Assembly (NCBI GenBank): GCA_041391765.1
Contig: JAWKNJ010000015.1
Span: forward strand, 124,001-188,000
Length of the DNA: 64,000 nt
Source: SHAN690 sp041391765
Lineage (GTDB): Bacteria; Bacteroidota; Bacteroidia; Flavobacteriales_G; Salibacteraceae
Direction: 5' to 3'
In this document: piece by piece, positions 26,051-34,112 of the stretch
How the letters are laid out: each line of letters opens with the position of its first letter
Numbering within the stretch: position 1 is the first letter of the stretch
The notes under the pieces: model-generated
What the model saw: only the letters and a program-made list of their open reading frames with translations
Databases searched by the model: none
Told to the model about the DNA's origin: nothing
Made by a program: the position numbers and the translations under genes

Positions 26051-26878
26051 TCAGTAGCTCCACAAGTCATGTTCCATTTCGAAAAACCTTCTTTCAATCT
26101 CTTCTGCCTCTATTAGCGCCTCGGCACCCTGCAAGTATTCATTAAGGTAACGATCATACACATTACTTTCTTTTATGATGTAGCTTTCGAATATGCGCTT
26201 GTTAAGCATATCATCAAACGACAATTGGGCGCCATCATTTTTCGAATTAAAACATACCCACTTCGCGAACTCACTTCTTGATTCTTGATAATTGATCCAA
26301 AACAACCGCTTAAAACCTCTGAACTCGTCAGTTTCAGGATCCTTCACAAGCATAATTGGACAAATACCCACAATTCGTACTTCCATCACCGAACGTTGCT
26401 TGTCAAAAAACCAGTCTTCTTTTATTTCATACTGAATAATCTCATTCGATTCAACACGATCTTCATATGGCACCATGGTCTGTTGGCCAGTAATTAGATG
26501 AATCGTTGGCACGGAATCGATACTTACCAAGACATCTTCCAGCTCAGACCGACTTAGCTCAGCACCGAACATGTCATCTATTCCTAGCGAACCAGGATTG
26601 TAGACCCTAACCGATCCTTCCCTTGCAGCAGCGGATATGTAATCAAATAATGAACGTCTGCCCTGTGTTGGTGTTTCTGGAAAATAAAACGGATAATTGA
26701 TTTTTTGACGGAGATCTATGCGTCTCCAAATTCGTTTCATCCACATAATATCCGCTTCACGGACAGGTGAAGCATTCACCACGGGCTGCGCTTCAAGTAC
26801 ACTCTGTCCAACAATTATAGTCGGGACAGATAACAAAATCGGGGTGCACATTGAAATGATCAAATGCCGATTTTTCAT
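26051..26878 (-). CDS. GldN-family T9SS protein, second paralogue (GldO-like)
   Basis: 275 residues with an N-terminal signal peptide (about 1-24). Shares the whole GldN pattern with the neighbouring gene at 27000: ADIMWMKRIWRRIDLRQKINYPFYFPE, GRRSLFDYI, YEIKEDWFFDKQRSVMEVRIVGICP, LFWINYQESR, and the C-terminal FEMEHDLWSY. GldN is a periplasmic ring component with GldK at the outer membrane. F. johnsoniae also carries two copies, GldN and GldO, with partly redundant roles. This copy lies beyond the terminator at 26949-26975, so it is transcribed from its own promoter or by read-through. Confidence 0.9.
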   Translation of the reverse strand: MKNRHLIISMCTPILLSVPTIIVGQSVLEAQPVVNASPVREADIMWMKRIWRRIDLRQKINYPFYFPETPTQGRRSLFDYISAAAREGSVRVYNPGSLGIDDMFGAELSRSELEDVLVSIDSVPTIHLITGQQTMVPYEDRVESNEIIQYEIKEDWFFDKQRSVMEVRIVGICPIMLVKDPETDEFRGFKRLFWINYQESRSEFAKWVCFNSKNDGAQLSFDDMLNKRIFESYIIKESNVYDRYLNEYLQGAEALIEAEEIERRFFEMEHDLWSY

Positions 26879-26948
26879 GGACTAATAACGCTCCCAGGGT
26901 GCCATGTATTGCCAAGACTTATCGATGAATAGGAGCACCTAGACGAAA

Positions 26949-26975
26949 AAAGGCCGAGTATTTTGCTCGGCCTTT
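26949..26975 (-). terminator. Intrinsic terminator of the gldK-gldN operon
   Basis: AAAGGCCGAG / CTCGGCCTTT (26949-26958 and 26966-26975); on the minus strand the stem is followed by a T-rich run. It separates the last operon gene (27000) from the second GldN paralogue. Confidence 0.85.
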
Positions 26976-26999
26976 CAACAATAATTTCCTGACTTTTAA

Positions 27000-27851
27000 T
27001 TAATAACTCCAAAGATCATGTTCCATATTGAAAATGGATTCTTTCAACTTTTCAGCCTCGAGCAAAGCGTCAAGACCTTTACTATACTGGTCAATAGTTC
27101 TATCATAAACATTGGACATCTTGGTAATATAGCTTCCAAACTGACGCTTCCAGAAGATGTCTTCGTAAGTCCTTCTTTCCACATCATTGGATCGATTAAA
27201 AACCTCGGATTTCACGAAAACATAGCGAGCCTCAGGATAGTAAATCCAAAAAAGCTTCTTCAAACCTCGAAACTCTCCAGTCAACTCGTCCTTCACTGCC
27301 ATCATCGGGCATATACCAATAATTCGCACTTCCATTACCGAGCGCTGACGATCAAAAAACCACTCTTCTTTGATCTCATACCACTTTACATCCGAAGACT
27401 TAACATCTAAGGTAACCACCACAGGTTCCATTTCACCCGTCATGAGGTTCTCTGTGTAACTAGTATCCGTTTTAGATAGTAAGCCACGTACTTCGTCCGG
27501 TGTCATGCGTTTAGTGAACATATCATCATCGCTCAACGGACCTGGATCATACGCAGTAAGCGTTCCATCATTAAGAATCGATTCCTTAATAACATCGAAC
27601 AATGACTTTCGGCCTTGAACTGGTTTTTCTGGATAGTAAAATGGATGATTGATCTTTTCTCGCAGATCAACTCGTCTCCAAACTCTGCGCAACCACATGA
27701 TATCAGCTTCGCGCAGCGGAGAATATGGAATTACCCTTCTTTCTATAGTATGTTCAGGAGTGTAAATACCATCCAATACGTCTTGTGACTTGCCAACTAA
27801 GGCTAAACACAACGCAAATCCTAAAACGAAAACTAATCTCATGCTTTTCAT
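27000..27851 (-). CDS. gldN: Gliding motility / T9SS protein GldN
   Basis: 283 residues with a signal peptide ending near LVGKSQ. Carries the family pattern ADIMWLRRVWRRVDLREKINHPFYYPEKP, GRKSLFDVIKE, YEIKEEWFFDRQRSVMEVRIIGICPMMA, LFWIYYPEAR, NMEHDLWSY. GldN forms, with GldK, the large periplasmic ring under the outer-membrane translocon. Ten bases downstream of gldM, so the normal operon order K-L-M-N holds and this is the canonical copy. Terminator immediately downstream. Confidence 0.95.
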   Translation of the reverse strand: MKSMRLVFVLGFALCLALVGKSQDVLDGIYTPEHTIERRVIPYSPLREADIMWLRRVWRRVDLREKINHPFYYPEKPVQGRKSLFDVIKESILNDGTLTAYDPGPLSDDDMFTKRMTPDEVRGLLSKTDTSYTENLMTGEMEPVVVTLDVKSSDVKWYEIKEEWFFDRQRSVMEVRIIGICPMMAVKDELTGEFRGLKKLFWIYYPEARYVFVKSEVFNRSNDVERRTYEDIFWKRQFGSYITKMSNVYDRTIDQYSKGLDALLEAEKLKESIFNMEHDLWSY

Positions 27852-27861
27852 GACAGTAAGT

Positions 27862-29502
27862 TTAAATTACCTTAAGCGCAATAGTGCCTAGATCACGAAG
27901 AGTTCCATCTGGCCCCTTTGCCTTAATCTTTTCGATATATACCTTCTGACCAGACTTCAGAGCTCCAATGATCTGCTTTGCATTGCTAGTCAATTGAGGC
28001 CCCTGACACGCTTGTTCAACAACATTACCTTTAATTGTAGCTGATACTTGATAGCTTACGATATCAAAACGAAGGTCAAACTCAAAATTCTCCATTTTAG
28101 CAATAACCCCAGGAGCTGCAACCAGATCTCTCATTGGTATGTTCTCAGAACCAGTCTTACCCCCGAAATAAGGTTTAGGGTCAGGAACATTCTTAACCCT
28201 GAACTCTTTCTTACCAAAATTTTGCTTTTTACCATTTATTTCAGCACTTACCGTTACTACGCATTCTGATCCAGATCCAGGCTTCACCTTGAAATTACCA
28301 TTAGTACCTGACTTACTCGCATTGGATATACTAATCTCCAATTTTTCAGTGGGCACCCCGGGAACAGAAACCTCCACCGGATTCTCTAGTCCTCGATAAA
28401 AGACATTCATGGCCGTAGGAGAAACAACTAATGCTGGCTTAGCAACGGTATAGGTCTGCATTGGAACTTTATAACTTGCCCAAGAACCATCTGGTGCTTT
28501 AATCTGAATTACACCGCCCCACTCCTTCAAACCCTCTGAAGAAGCCGGAATAGCATAGCGCGCCATACCATTAACAATTCTGATATTAGATGAATCAAGT
28601 TGATCAAAGTTCTCATAAACTGGCATTCCAGTTTCTTTGTCGAACTCTGACGCTAATCTCATTCTAGGATCTTGAGTGGTACTGAAAGCCGCAACAAAGA
28701 CGTCAGCAACGAAACTATCTCCTTGGATTACATAATTTGACCTGGGAATAACCTTAGCAGCAAGAGTGTCGAATTTAAAATCATCCGCGCTTATATTTCG
28801 ATATAGTGCCTTTATGATATCCGCCTCAGCATTTCTAATGTCGGATTGTATCTTAGACAATGCCGTAACAGTAGCTGCCAATGGAACGTGATCAAAGTTT
28901 CCCGTCTCCCATGATTCGAAAGTTCCATTTTTCATTCCGAAGTCTTCAGTACTTAAGCCAAGTTGAAGAGCATCTCTTTCGGCTTCATCATCGAACAGGA
29001 ACAATAGGTCATTCTTAAACTCATCAATCAGTCCTCTTAACTCTTTTGCGGTGTGTTCACCATCAATAGGATTACCTGGGTCAGAGCCAATTAGGATGTG
29101 AGTCGGAATGTCATAGTTGTCTTTCGAGTCAACATTCTTCAATTCAAATAAAGAATCATGAGGAACTGCCTCTATCGACTCATATCCACCTGTATGTGCA
29201 ATCAAGTACTTCTTCAATTCTTCGATGTGCTCATATAATGCGTCTGCCAATCCCTTTGCACGGAACGCCTTATCATAAAACTCCTTCACTTTTCCGGGAT
29301 CATTCGCCTTTGCCTTTTCAAATAGGTTGTAGGTAAACTGATTCTTAGCCATGAAGTTCTTATTCGTAACCACGATTCCATCGTTGATAATAACGAATGC
29401 ATCCAAAATGTCCTTAGATACGTTCATTGCCAATAGAGCGGTAAGAACGAGGTACATCATTCCAATCATCTTCTGCCGCGGGGTCTCTTTTCCACCTGCC
29501 AT
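27862..29502 (-). CDS. gldM: T9SS motor component GldM
   Basis: 546 residues, a little longer than the about 513 of F. johnsoniae. Begins MAGGKETPRQKMIGMMYLVLTALLAMNVSK, the single TM helix (about 13-35) that enters the GldL pentamer, followed by a periplasmic region of four domains. FYRGLENPVEVSVPG and FxVKxVPDPKPYFGG in the C-terminal half are typical of GldM D3/D4. With GldL it converts proton-motive force into rotation that powers T9SS and gliding. Confidence 0.96.
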   Translation of the reverse strand: MAGGKETPRQKMIGMMYLVLTALLAMNVSKDILDAFVIINDGIVVTNKNFMAKNQFTYNLFEKAKANDPGKVKEFYDKAFRAKGLADALYEHIEELKKYLIAHTGGYESIEAVPHDSLFELKNVDSKDNYDIPTHILIGSDPGNPIDGEHTAKELRGLIDEFKNDLLFLFDDEAERDALQLGLSTEDFGMKNGTFESWETGNFDHVPLAATVTALSKIQSDIRNAEADIIKALYRNISADDFKFDTLAAKVIPRSNYVIQGDSFVADVFVAAFSTTQDPRMRLASEFDKETGMPVYENFDQLDSSNIRIVNGMARYAIPASSEGLKEWGGVIQIKAPDGSWASYKVPMQTYTVAKPALVVSPTAMNVFYRGLENPVEVSVPGVPTEKLEISISNASKSGTNGNFKVKPGSGSECVVTVSAEINGKKQNFGKKEFRVKNVPDPKPYFGGKTGSENIPMRDLVAAPGVIAKMENFEFDLRFDIVSYQVSATIKGNVVEQACQGPQLTSNAKQIIGALKSGQKVYIEKIKAKGPDGTLRDLGTIALKVI

Positions 29503-29545
29503 TTCAAATCAATATTTTAGATTTCTATTTAGAATGATGTTTTTG

Positions 29546-30394
29546 TTAGGAATTATTTCCCATGTTCATGGCAGCCAACATGTTACCATAAACTCTGTTC
29601 AACGCAGAAAGGTTGTTAGATAACTCAGATATGTTCTCCTTGTACTTTTTGGTATCTTCTACGGAAGCTTGCAAATTAGCCATCAGTTCCGATATTCCAG
29701 AATAGAACTGCTTCGTAGACTCTAATTGCTCCTTACTTCCTTGAAGCTGCATATCGTAAACAGAATTCAATTCTTGCAACTTAGAAGAAACTGATTTCAA
29801 TTCGCTAGCATAGTTCGCACCGTCCTCAGCGCTGAGGCTAACACTCGCTAAGCTCTCCGAAGCACGACTGTAGCTTTGCGAAAGTTGAGATACATTCTCA
29901 GCAGCACCTCTTACACTGTTAACGTACTCATTTGTTGCCACAGAGGCGTCTGAAATATTGGACAACTTATTAGCGTTATCAGATAATGATCGTAATCCAT
30001 TACCCAGACTTTCGATAAGCTCTGGACCGATTTTAGCCTCTTCGAGTAAATTATCCAATTGCTCAGTAACAGGCAAATCTTCATTTGACGCTGACCCTGA
30101 CTCCTCAATCATTTCATGCTCATGCTCTTCATGTTCTGAATCGTCATGTTGAGCAAGTTCTGGGTATACAAGCTCCCACTTCGGTTCTTCGTGTTGTGGT
30201 TCGAAAGCTGAAAAGAAGAATATAATTGCCTCAATACTCAGACCCCCAACAAGCATCATCCCGGCACCAGGCCAGTGCTGAATCTTAAACATCGCACCCA
30301 CAATTACAATAGCCGCTCCAATACCATAGAGCTTTGCCATGAACTTCTTCCAACTTTTACTTCCTGGTCTGAAACCTTTTACTTCCTTAGACAT
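29546..30394 (-). CDS. gldL: T9SS motor component GldL
   Basis: 282 residues. Two TM helices at about 20-40 and 45-65: LYGIGAAIVIVGAMFKIQHWPGAGMMLVGGLSIEAIIFFFSAF, with the conserved Glu of the second helix that is thought to carry protons. A basic N-terminus (MSKEVKGFRPGSKSWKKFM) lies in the cytoplasm. The C-terminal cytoplasmic part is a coiled-coil-like Ser/Asn/Gln-rich tail (LQELNSVYDMQ, LSNNLSALNRVYGNMLAAMN). Second gene of the gldK-L-M-N operon, 44 bases after gldK. Confidence 0.96.
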   Translation of the reverse strand: MSKEVKGFRPGSKSWKKFMAKLYGIGAAIVIVGAMFKIQHWPGAGMMLVGGLSIEAIIFFFSAFEPQHEEPKWELVYPELAQHDDSEHEEHEHEMIEESGSASNEDLPVTEQLDNLLEEAKIGPELIESLGNGLRSLSDNANKLSNISDASVATNEYVNSVRGAAENVSQLSQSYSRASESLASVSLSAEDGANYASELKSVSSKLQELNSVYDMQLQGSKEQLESTKQFYSGISELMANLQASVEDTKKYKENISELSNNLSALNRVYGNMLAAMNMGNNS

Positions 30395-30438
30395 TTTCGA
30401 TTTTATTAGGGATTAATTGATCAGTTTTAATTTACGAG

Positions 30439-31761
30439 TTAAATATTATCGCCTTTAGCGCGGCCAAGATAGGACATCACACATCTAAATCCAATATAGC
30501 TCTTGGCTGTATCTTGGTATTCATAAGAGCGCGTGCCTGTCTGCAAATAGTAACTAATATCCTTCCAGCTTCCACCGCGAATTACCTTTCGCTTCAATAC
30601 AGGTGGTTCATCGTCCTTAGCCTCATAAACATAGTCCATGTTCAAATCGTGCGCAAAGTCATATGCTGATTCATCATATGCATTACTCGTCCATTCTGCT
30701 ACGTTACCCGACATACAATATAATCCGTAATCGTTTGGCGAGTATGAATTAACCGGAACCGTATGGAAGCCGCCATCATCAACATAATTCCCTCTCATTG
30801 GCTTGAAGTTGGCTAAGAAGCAACCCCTTGTATTTCGAATGTATGGTCCTCCCCAAGGAAATGGAGCCAAATCTAGGCCTCCTCGGGCTGCGTATTCCCA
30901 TTCAGACTCGGTGGGCAAACGAAAATCCTGAACATTGACTCCACCAACTTGATGTAGGAAGCTATTTAATAAATCTGTCCTCCAAATACCAAAGGCGCGT
31001 GCCTGCTTCCAAGTAATACCAACAACCGGATAATCGTCATATGCTGGATGACTGAAATACATCTTGGTCATCGGCTCATTGAATGAATACGTGAAATCAT
31101 GCACCCAAACCAAAGTATCTGGATAAACGTTAATCACATCACGTTTGATGAAGATTGATCTATCGGTCATACCACGCTGACGAAGTGGAGCGCCTGGCCC
31201 GCCTTTCCTTGAGGCATCACGATAATCTATCCAATAGTACTCAAAGTCAAGTTTTCTTCCATCTAGTTCTCTTCTGCCTCGAAATCTTTCGAACTCTGGG
31301 TAATACATTACCTCTAAAGCCTCCCGTTGTTCAGGGTCCAACCATTCAATACGTTCATTCCAATTCAAATGCGGAGGATCAAGATCCTCATCATACTCAT
31401 TAACAGTAATGATGTAGTCCTCGAAGCCTTCCTCCCCAAGAATTCTTCTAGCGATTGAATCACGCACCCAGTATACAAACTGTCGATACTCATTATTGGT
31501 TATCTCAGTTTCATCCATGTAAAAGGCCTGAACAGACACAGTTTTTGCTTTGGTAGTACTTGCATAAGGCACATCTTGATCACCAGGCCCCATGTTGTAG
31601 GAACCCATTGGAAGATATAGCATTCCATACGGATCTGGTTGGAACCACTCAATGCGATTCTGCACACCAATCAACTGGCCATTTCCGGAGGTACCGCAAC
31701 TGCTAAGCAACAACGATATCCCAGCAAGGAATATGGTCGATATTTTGAGCAAGTTTTTCAT
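30439..31761 (-). CDS. gldK: T9SS outer-membrane ring lipoprotein GldK
   Basis: 440 residues, lipoprotein signal with lipobox SSCG (Cys about 22). The domain is an FGE-sulfatase (SUMF1-like) fold: MGSYNMGPGDQD, FYMDETEITNNEYRQFVYWV, the PVVGITWKQARAFGIW motif, LPTESEWEYAARGG, and GNVAEWTSNAYD...RGGSW. The fold is used structurally in GldK rather than for formylglycine generation. A strong AAAAGGAG ribosome-binding site lies just upstream of the ATG. Starts the K-L-M-N operon, with its own -7-like box. Confidence 0.96.
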   Translation of the reverse strand: MKNLLKISTIFLAGISLLLSSCGTSGNGQLIGVQNRIEWFQPDPYGMLYLPMGSYNMGPGDQDVPYASTTKAKTVSVQAFYMDETEITNNEYRQFVYWVRDSIARRILGEEGFEDYIITVNEYDEDLDPPHLNWNERIEWLDPEQREALEVMYYPEFERFRGRRELDGRKLDFEYYWIDYRDASRKGGPGAPLRQRGMTDRSIFIKRDVINVYPDTLVWVHDFTYSFNEPMTKMYFSHPAYDDYPVVGITWKQARAFGIWRTDLLNSFLHQVGGVNVQDFRLPTESEWEYAARGGLDLAPFPWGGPYIRNTRGCFLANFKPMRGNYVDDGGFHTVPVNSYSPNDYGLYCMSGNVAEWTSNAYDESAYDFAHDLNMDYVYEAKDDEPPVLKRKVIRGGSWKDISYYLQTGTRSYEYQDTAKSYIGFRCVMSYLGRAKGDNI

Positions 31762-31812
31762 TTTTTCTCCTTTTAAAGTTTCTGGTTTCTTGAGCCTTAT
31801 ATAAATAAACCG

Positions 31813-31820
31813 CGAAAGTA
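31813..31820 (-). promoter_or_regulatory. -7-like box TACTTTCG of gldK
   Basis: Read on the minus strand: TACTTTCG, one base from TAnnTTTG, 51 bases before the gldK ATG, within the 67-base gap after porP. This allows gldKLMN to be transcribed independently of porP. Confidence 0.4.
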
Positions 31821-31828
31821 GTCTATTA

Positions 31829-32857
31829 TTATAGGAATCTAACCGTTTTGTGTTTTTGAACCGGTGGTTGTTTCTTGAGTGTTAAGCAATATTGAGCGAA
31901 AAACTCATGAGAACCATTGCTTCCTTGAACCACGGCTGATGTAGTAATATCATATGAATATCCGAAGCGGATATTTCCTTTAGGAATTATGTTAGAACCC
32001 AAATTCAGACCACCCATTACGACCGCAGCGTCAGTATATCGATACGTTGCTCCAGCCCAAATAAAGTGATTCCATTCACCGATCAAATTCAGGTCGAACT
32101 GAGCCGACTTCAAATTAGTTTTAATATAGACCGATGGCTTAAGAACAAATAGATTGTAATTGGGAATTTCAAAGTCATATCCCGCCATCAAAGAATAATG
32201 ACGCTCCATACTAAAAGATGAATTCCAAGCAACAGCTTGATCTGGACCATAAGTATCTACGAAATTGCTGCCGCTGGCCGAATATGATTGAGCAGTTAAG
32301 TGGCTTGCTGCCAAGCCAACATAAATATCCTTCGTTTTATAATATAGACCTGCATCCAAATCAAAAGTCCCAATGCTGTAACCCTCATCTGGAATAAGAG
32401 GATCTAAATAAAACTCATCCAAACTTCTCCAGTTATTTCCAACAGAAAACTGCAGCATACCAGCGGAAACACCAACACCCAGATGACCTGGTTTTCCGCC
32501 AATAAAGTTGAGAGGAATATGTGCGCTGTAAACACCCTTAATTCCAGAAAAGTGCATTTGTCCCAAACCGTCACCCATTATCGTTAAACCACCTCCGCTT
32601 TTAAGATTAATGCCTGGAATCATAAAAGTTCCGTGAGCTCCAAAAACATATGTCTCTGGATTTCCCTCAAAACCAACCCATTGCTGACGAGTCAACAAGT
32701 AAGCGCAAATCCCGTCATTCATCCCTGCGTATCCTGGATTAATCAATAGTTTATTCGCAAAGTTCATACTGAACTGAGGGTCTTGTTGAGCCTGAGCCGA
32801 AAAATAACAACCACAGAGGATTGTCAAGGAAATGATTTTAAGCGCTTTAATACTCAT
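31829..32857 (-). CDS. porP: PorP/SprF family type IX secretion outer-membrane protein
   Basis: 342 residues with an N-terminal signal peptide (cleavage near AQAQQ). Begins QQDPQFSMNFANKLLINPGYAG, the family signature, followed by a beta-barrel with alternating strands and the KGNIRFGYSYDIT and SNGSHEFFAQYCL motifs near the C-terminus. PorP/SprF proteins work with gldKLMN; SprF-type members chaperone or anchor individual large adhesins such as SprB. Which adhesin it serves here is unknown. Immediately upstream of gldK on the same strand. Confidence 0.93.
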   Translation of the reverse strand: MSIKALKIISLTILCGCYFSAQAQQDPQFSMNFANKLLINPGYAGMNDGICAYLLTRQQWVGFEGNPETYVFGAHGTFMIPGINLKSGGGLTIMGDGLGQMHFSGIKGVYSAHIPLNFIGGKPGHLGVGVSAGMLQFSVGNNWRSLDEFYLDPLIPDEGYSIGTFDLDAGLYYKTKDIYVGLAASHLTAQSYSASGSNFVDTYGPDQAVAWNSSFSMERHYSLMAGYDFEIPNYNLFVLKPSVYIKTNLKSAQFDLNLIGEWNHFIWAGATYRYTDAAVVMGGLNLGSNIIPKGNIRFGYSYDITTSAVVQGSNGSHEFFAQYCLTLKKQPPVQKHKTVRFL

Positions 32858-32981
32858 TAAGCTTTGTAGTCAGATTTTTTGGGAGGAGCTAAATTAGCCA
32901 AAAATCAATTTGCTCCGATATTTTTCCACGAAGCAACAGTTTTTTCAACATGAAATGGTGAAGACATCCGACAAAATGCAC

Positions 32982-34109
32982 TTAAAGCATCTTTTTATAG
33001 GCCCTCCACCATCTATCTGGTAGATCGTCTTGTGTGGCTTGTTGATAGTCTTCATAACCACACGGAATCAGATGGTGCTTGCGATACTTATTGGCATACT
33101 CAGGTGGAACTGGAACCTCCATCCACCACCGATCAGTTTGCAAGCTCTTGTAAAACACCAGCTGAAATTCATCATCCTTCAAAGAGACACGATACTTTAA
33201 GAATGAATCGTTTCTAGAACTTGGCAACTCAGACTTTCTAACATTAAGGCCATCCACCAAACACCAAAGCATTTCAGCCAGTAATAACCGATCCGACAAA
33301 TTGGTCAAATGGCCCACATCCGAGATAACAACAGCCTTCAGTTTTTCTCCGATACCCGCATAACGCAGCATCTGACAAACCTCTTCAGCGTACAAACCAT
33401 TGGGCTGAGGATTCAGGGCACCACTAAAGTCCGATGACTTTAAGCTGTCTATCGAAAGAGAAAAAATTTCAGAGCTGCGAATTACCGGTTCAGTAATCGC
33501 AATATTTCCACGCACTTCTCCCAATCGATAAGTATCGAAATAGAGTTCATCAGCCAGCTTTAATTCTTCAGGATTCACCAGATAGGTTTGGTATCCTAGG
33601 TTCGAATAATTGAATAGGAAATTCGGCTGTTCCTTGATGATCCGACCAATATAGCTAGGAGTGTTGTTTGTTTCTATGTTCAGGAATGGATCAACTGAAC
33701 AAACGTTTACGATCTGCTCTTCTTCGGCAAATGCCCTATAGACGGCATATGTTAGCTCTCGCCCTCCACCAACAATAATAGGAAGAACTCTTTTCTTCAA
33801 AAGTTCATCGACAATGTGAGTCAAAGCCGACTCAGTGTCTCCCGCGCTATCCCCAAGTATAAGCTCTCCTAGGAGCAATATTTTCGTGGGATCAGCATGG
33901 TGCGAATAGAGCCGGCAAACTGAATCAACCAGTGATTGAGAATCAATACTTCCTTCCTTTGCTGAATGTCTGTACTCAGGCACAAACATCAAGGCCATTT
34001 TGAAATCACCGAGGTCAACTGAACCAGATAATGCCACCATTCCAGAACCAAGCGAATGCTTAGTTTGTGAAGTTGTCTCAAGCGGCTTGAAATAAGGTTG
34101 GAAGTCCAT
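32982..34109 (-). CDS. Arginase-fold protein with degenerate metal site (formimidoylglutamase-like)
   Basis: 375 residues. The ureohydrolase fold is recognisable (IIVGGGRELTYAVYRAF, FSLSIDSLKSSDFSG, LKAVVISDVGHL). Canonical arginase metal ligands are in GGGH, DxHxD and DxD motifs. Here they read GGGRE (114-118; His to Arg), D140-P-F-L-N144 (His to Phe, Asp to Asn) and D221-S-L (second Asp to Leu). Four of six ligands are lost, so catalysis on formimidoylglutamate or arginine is unlikely. Three bases after the topA stop, so it is co-transcribed with topA. A structural or regulatory role is inferred; nothing tells which. Confidence 0.85.
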   Translation of the reverse strand: MDFQPYFKPLETTSQTKHSLGSGMVALSGSVDLGDFKMALMFVPEYRHSAKEGSIDSQSLVDSVCRLYSHHADPTKILLLGELILGDSAGDTESALTHIVDELLKKRVLPIIVGGGRELTYAVYRAFAEEEQIVNVCSVDPFLNIETNNTPSYIGRIIKEQPNFLFNYSNLGYQTYLVNPEELKLADELYFDTYRLGEVRGNIAITEPVIRSSEIFSLSIDSLKSSDFSGALNPQPNGLYAEEVCQMLRYAGIGEKLKAVVISDVGHLTNLSDRLLLAEMLWCLVDGLNVRKSELPSSRNDSFLKYRVSLKDDEFQLVFYKSLQTDRWWMEVPVPPEYANKYRKHHLIPCGYEDYQQATQDDLPDRWWRAYKKML

Positions 34110-34112
34110 GAA

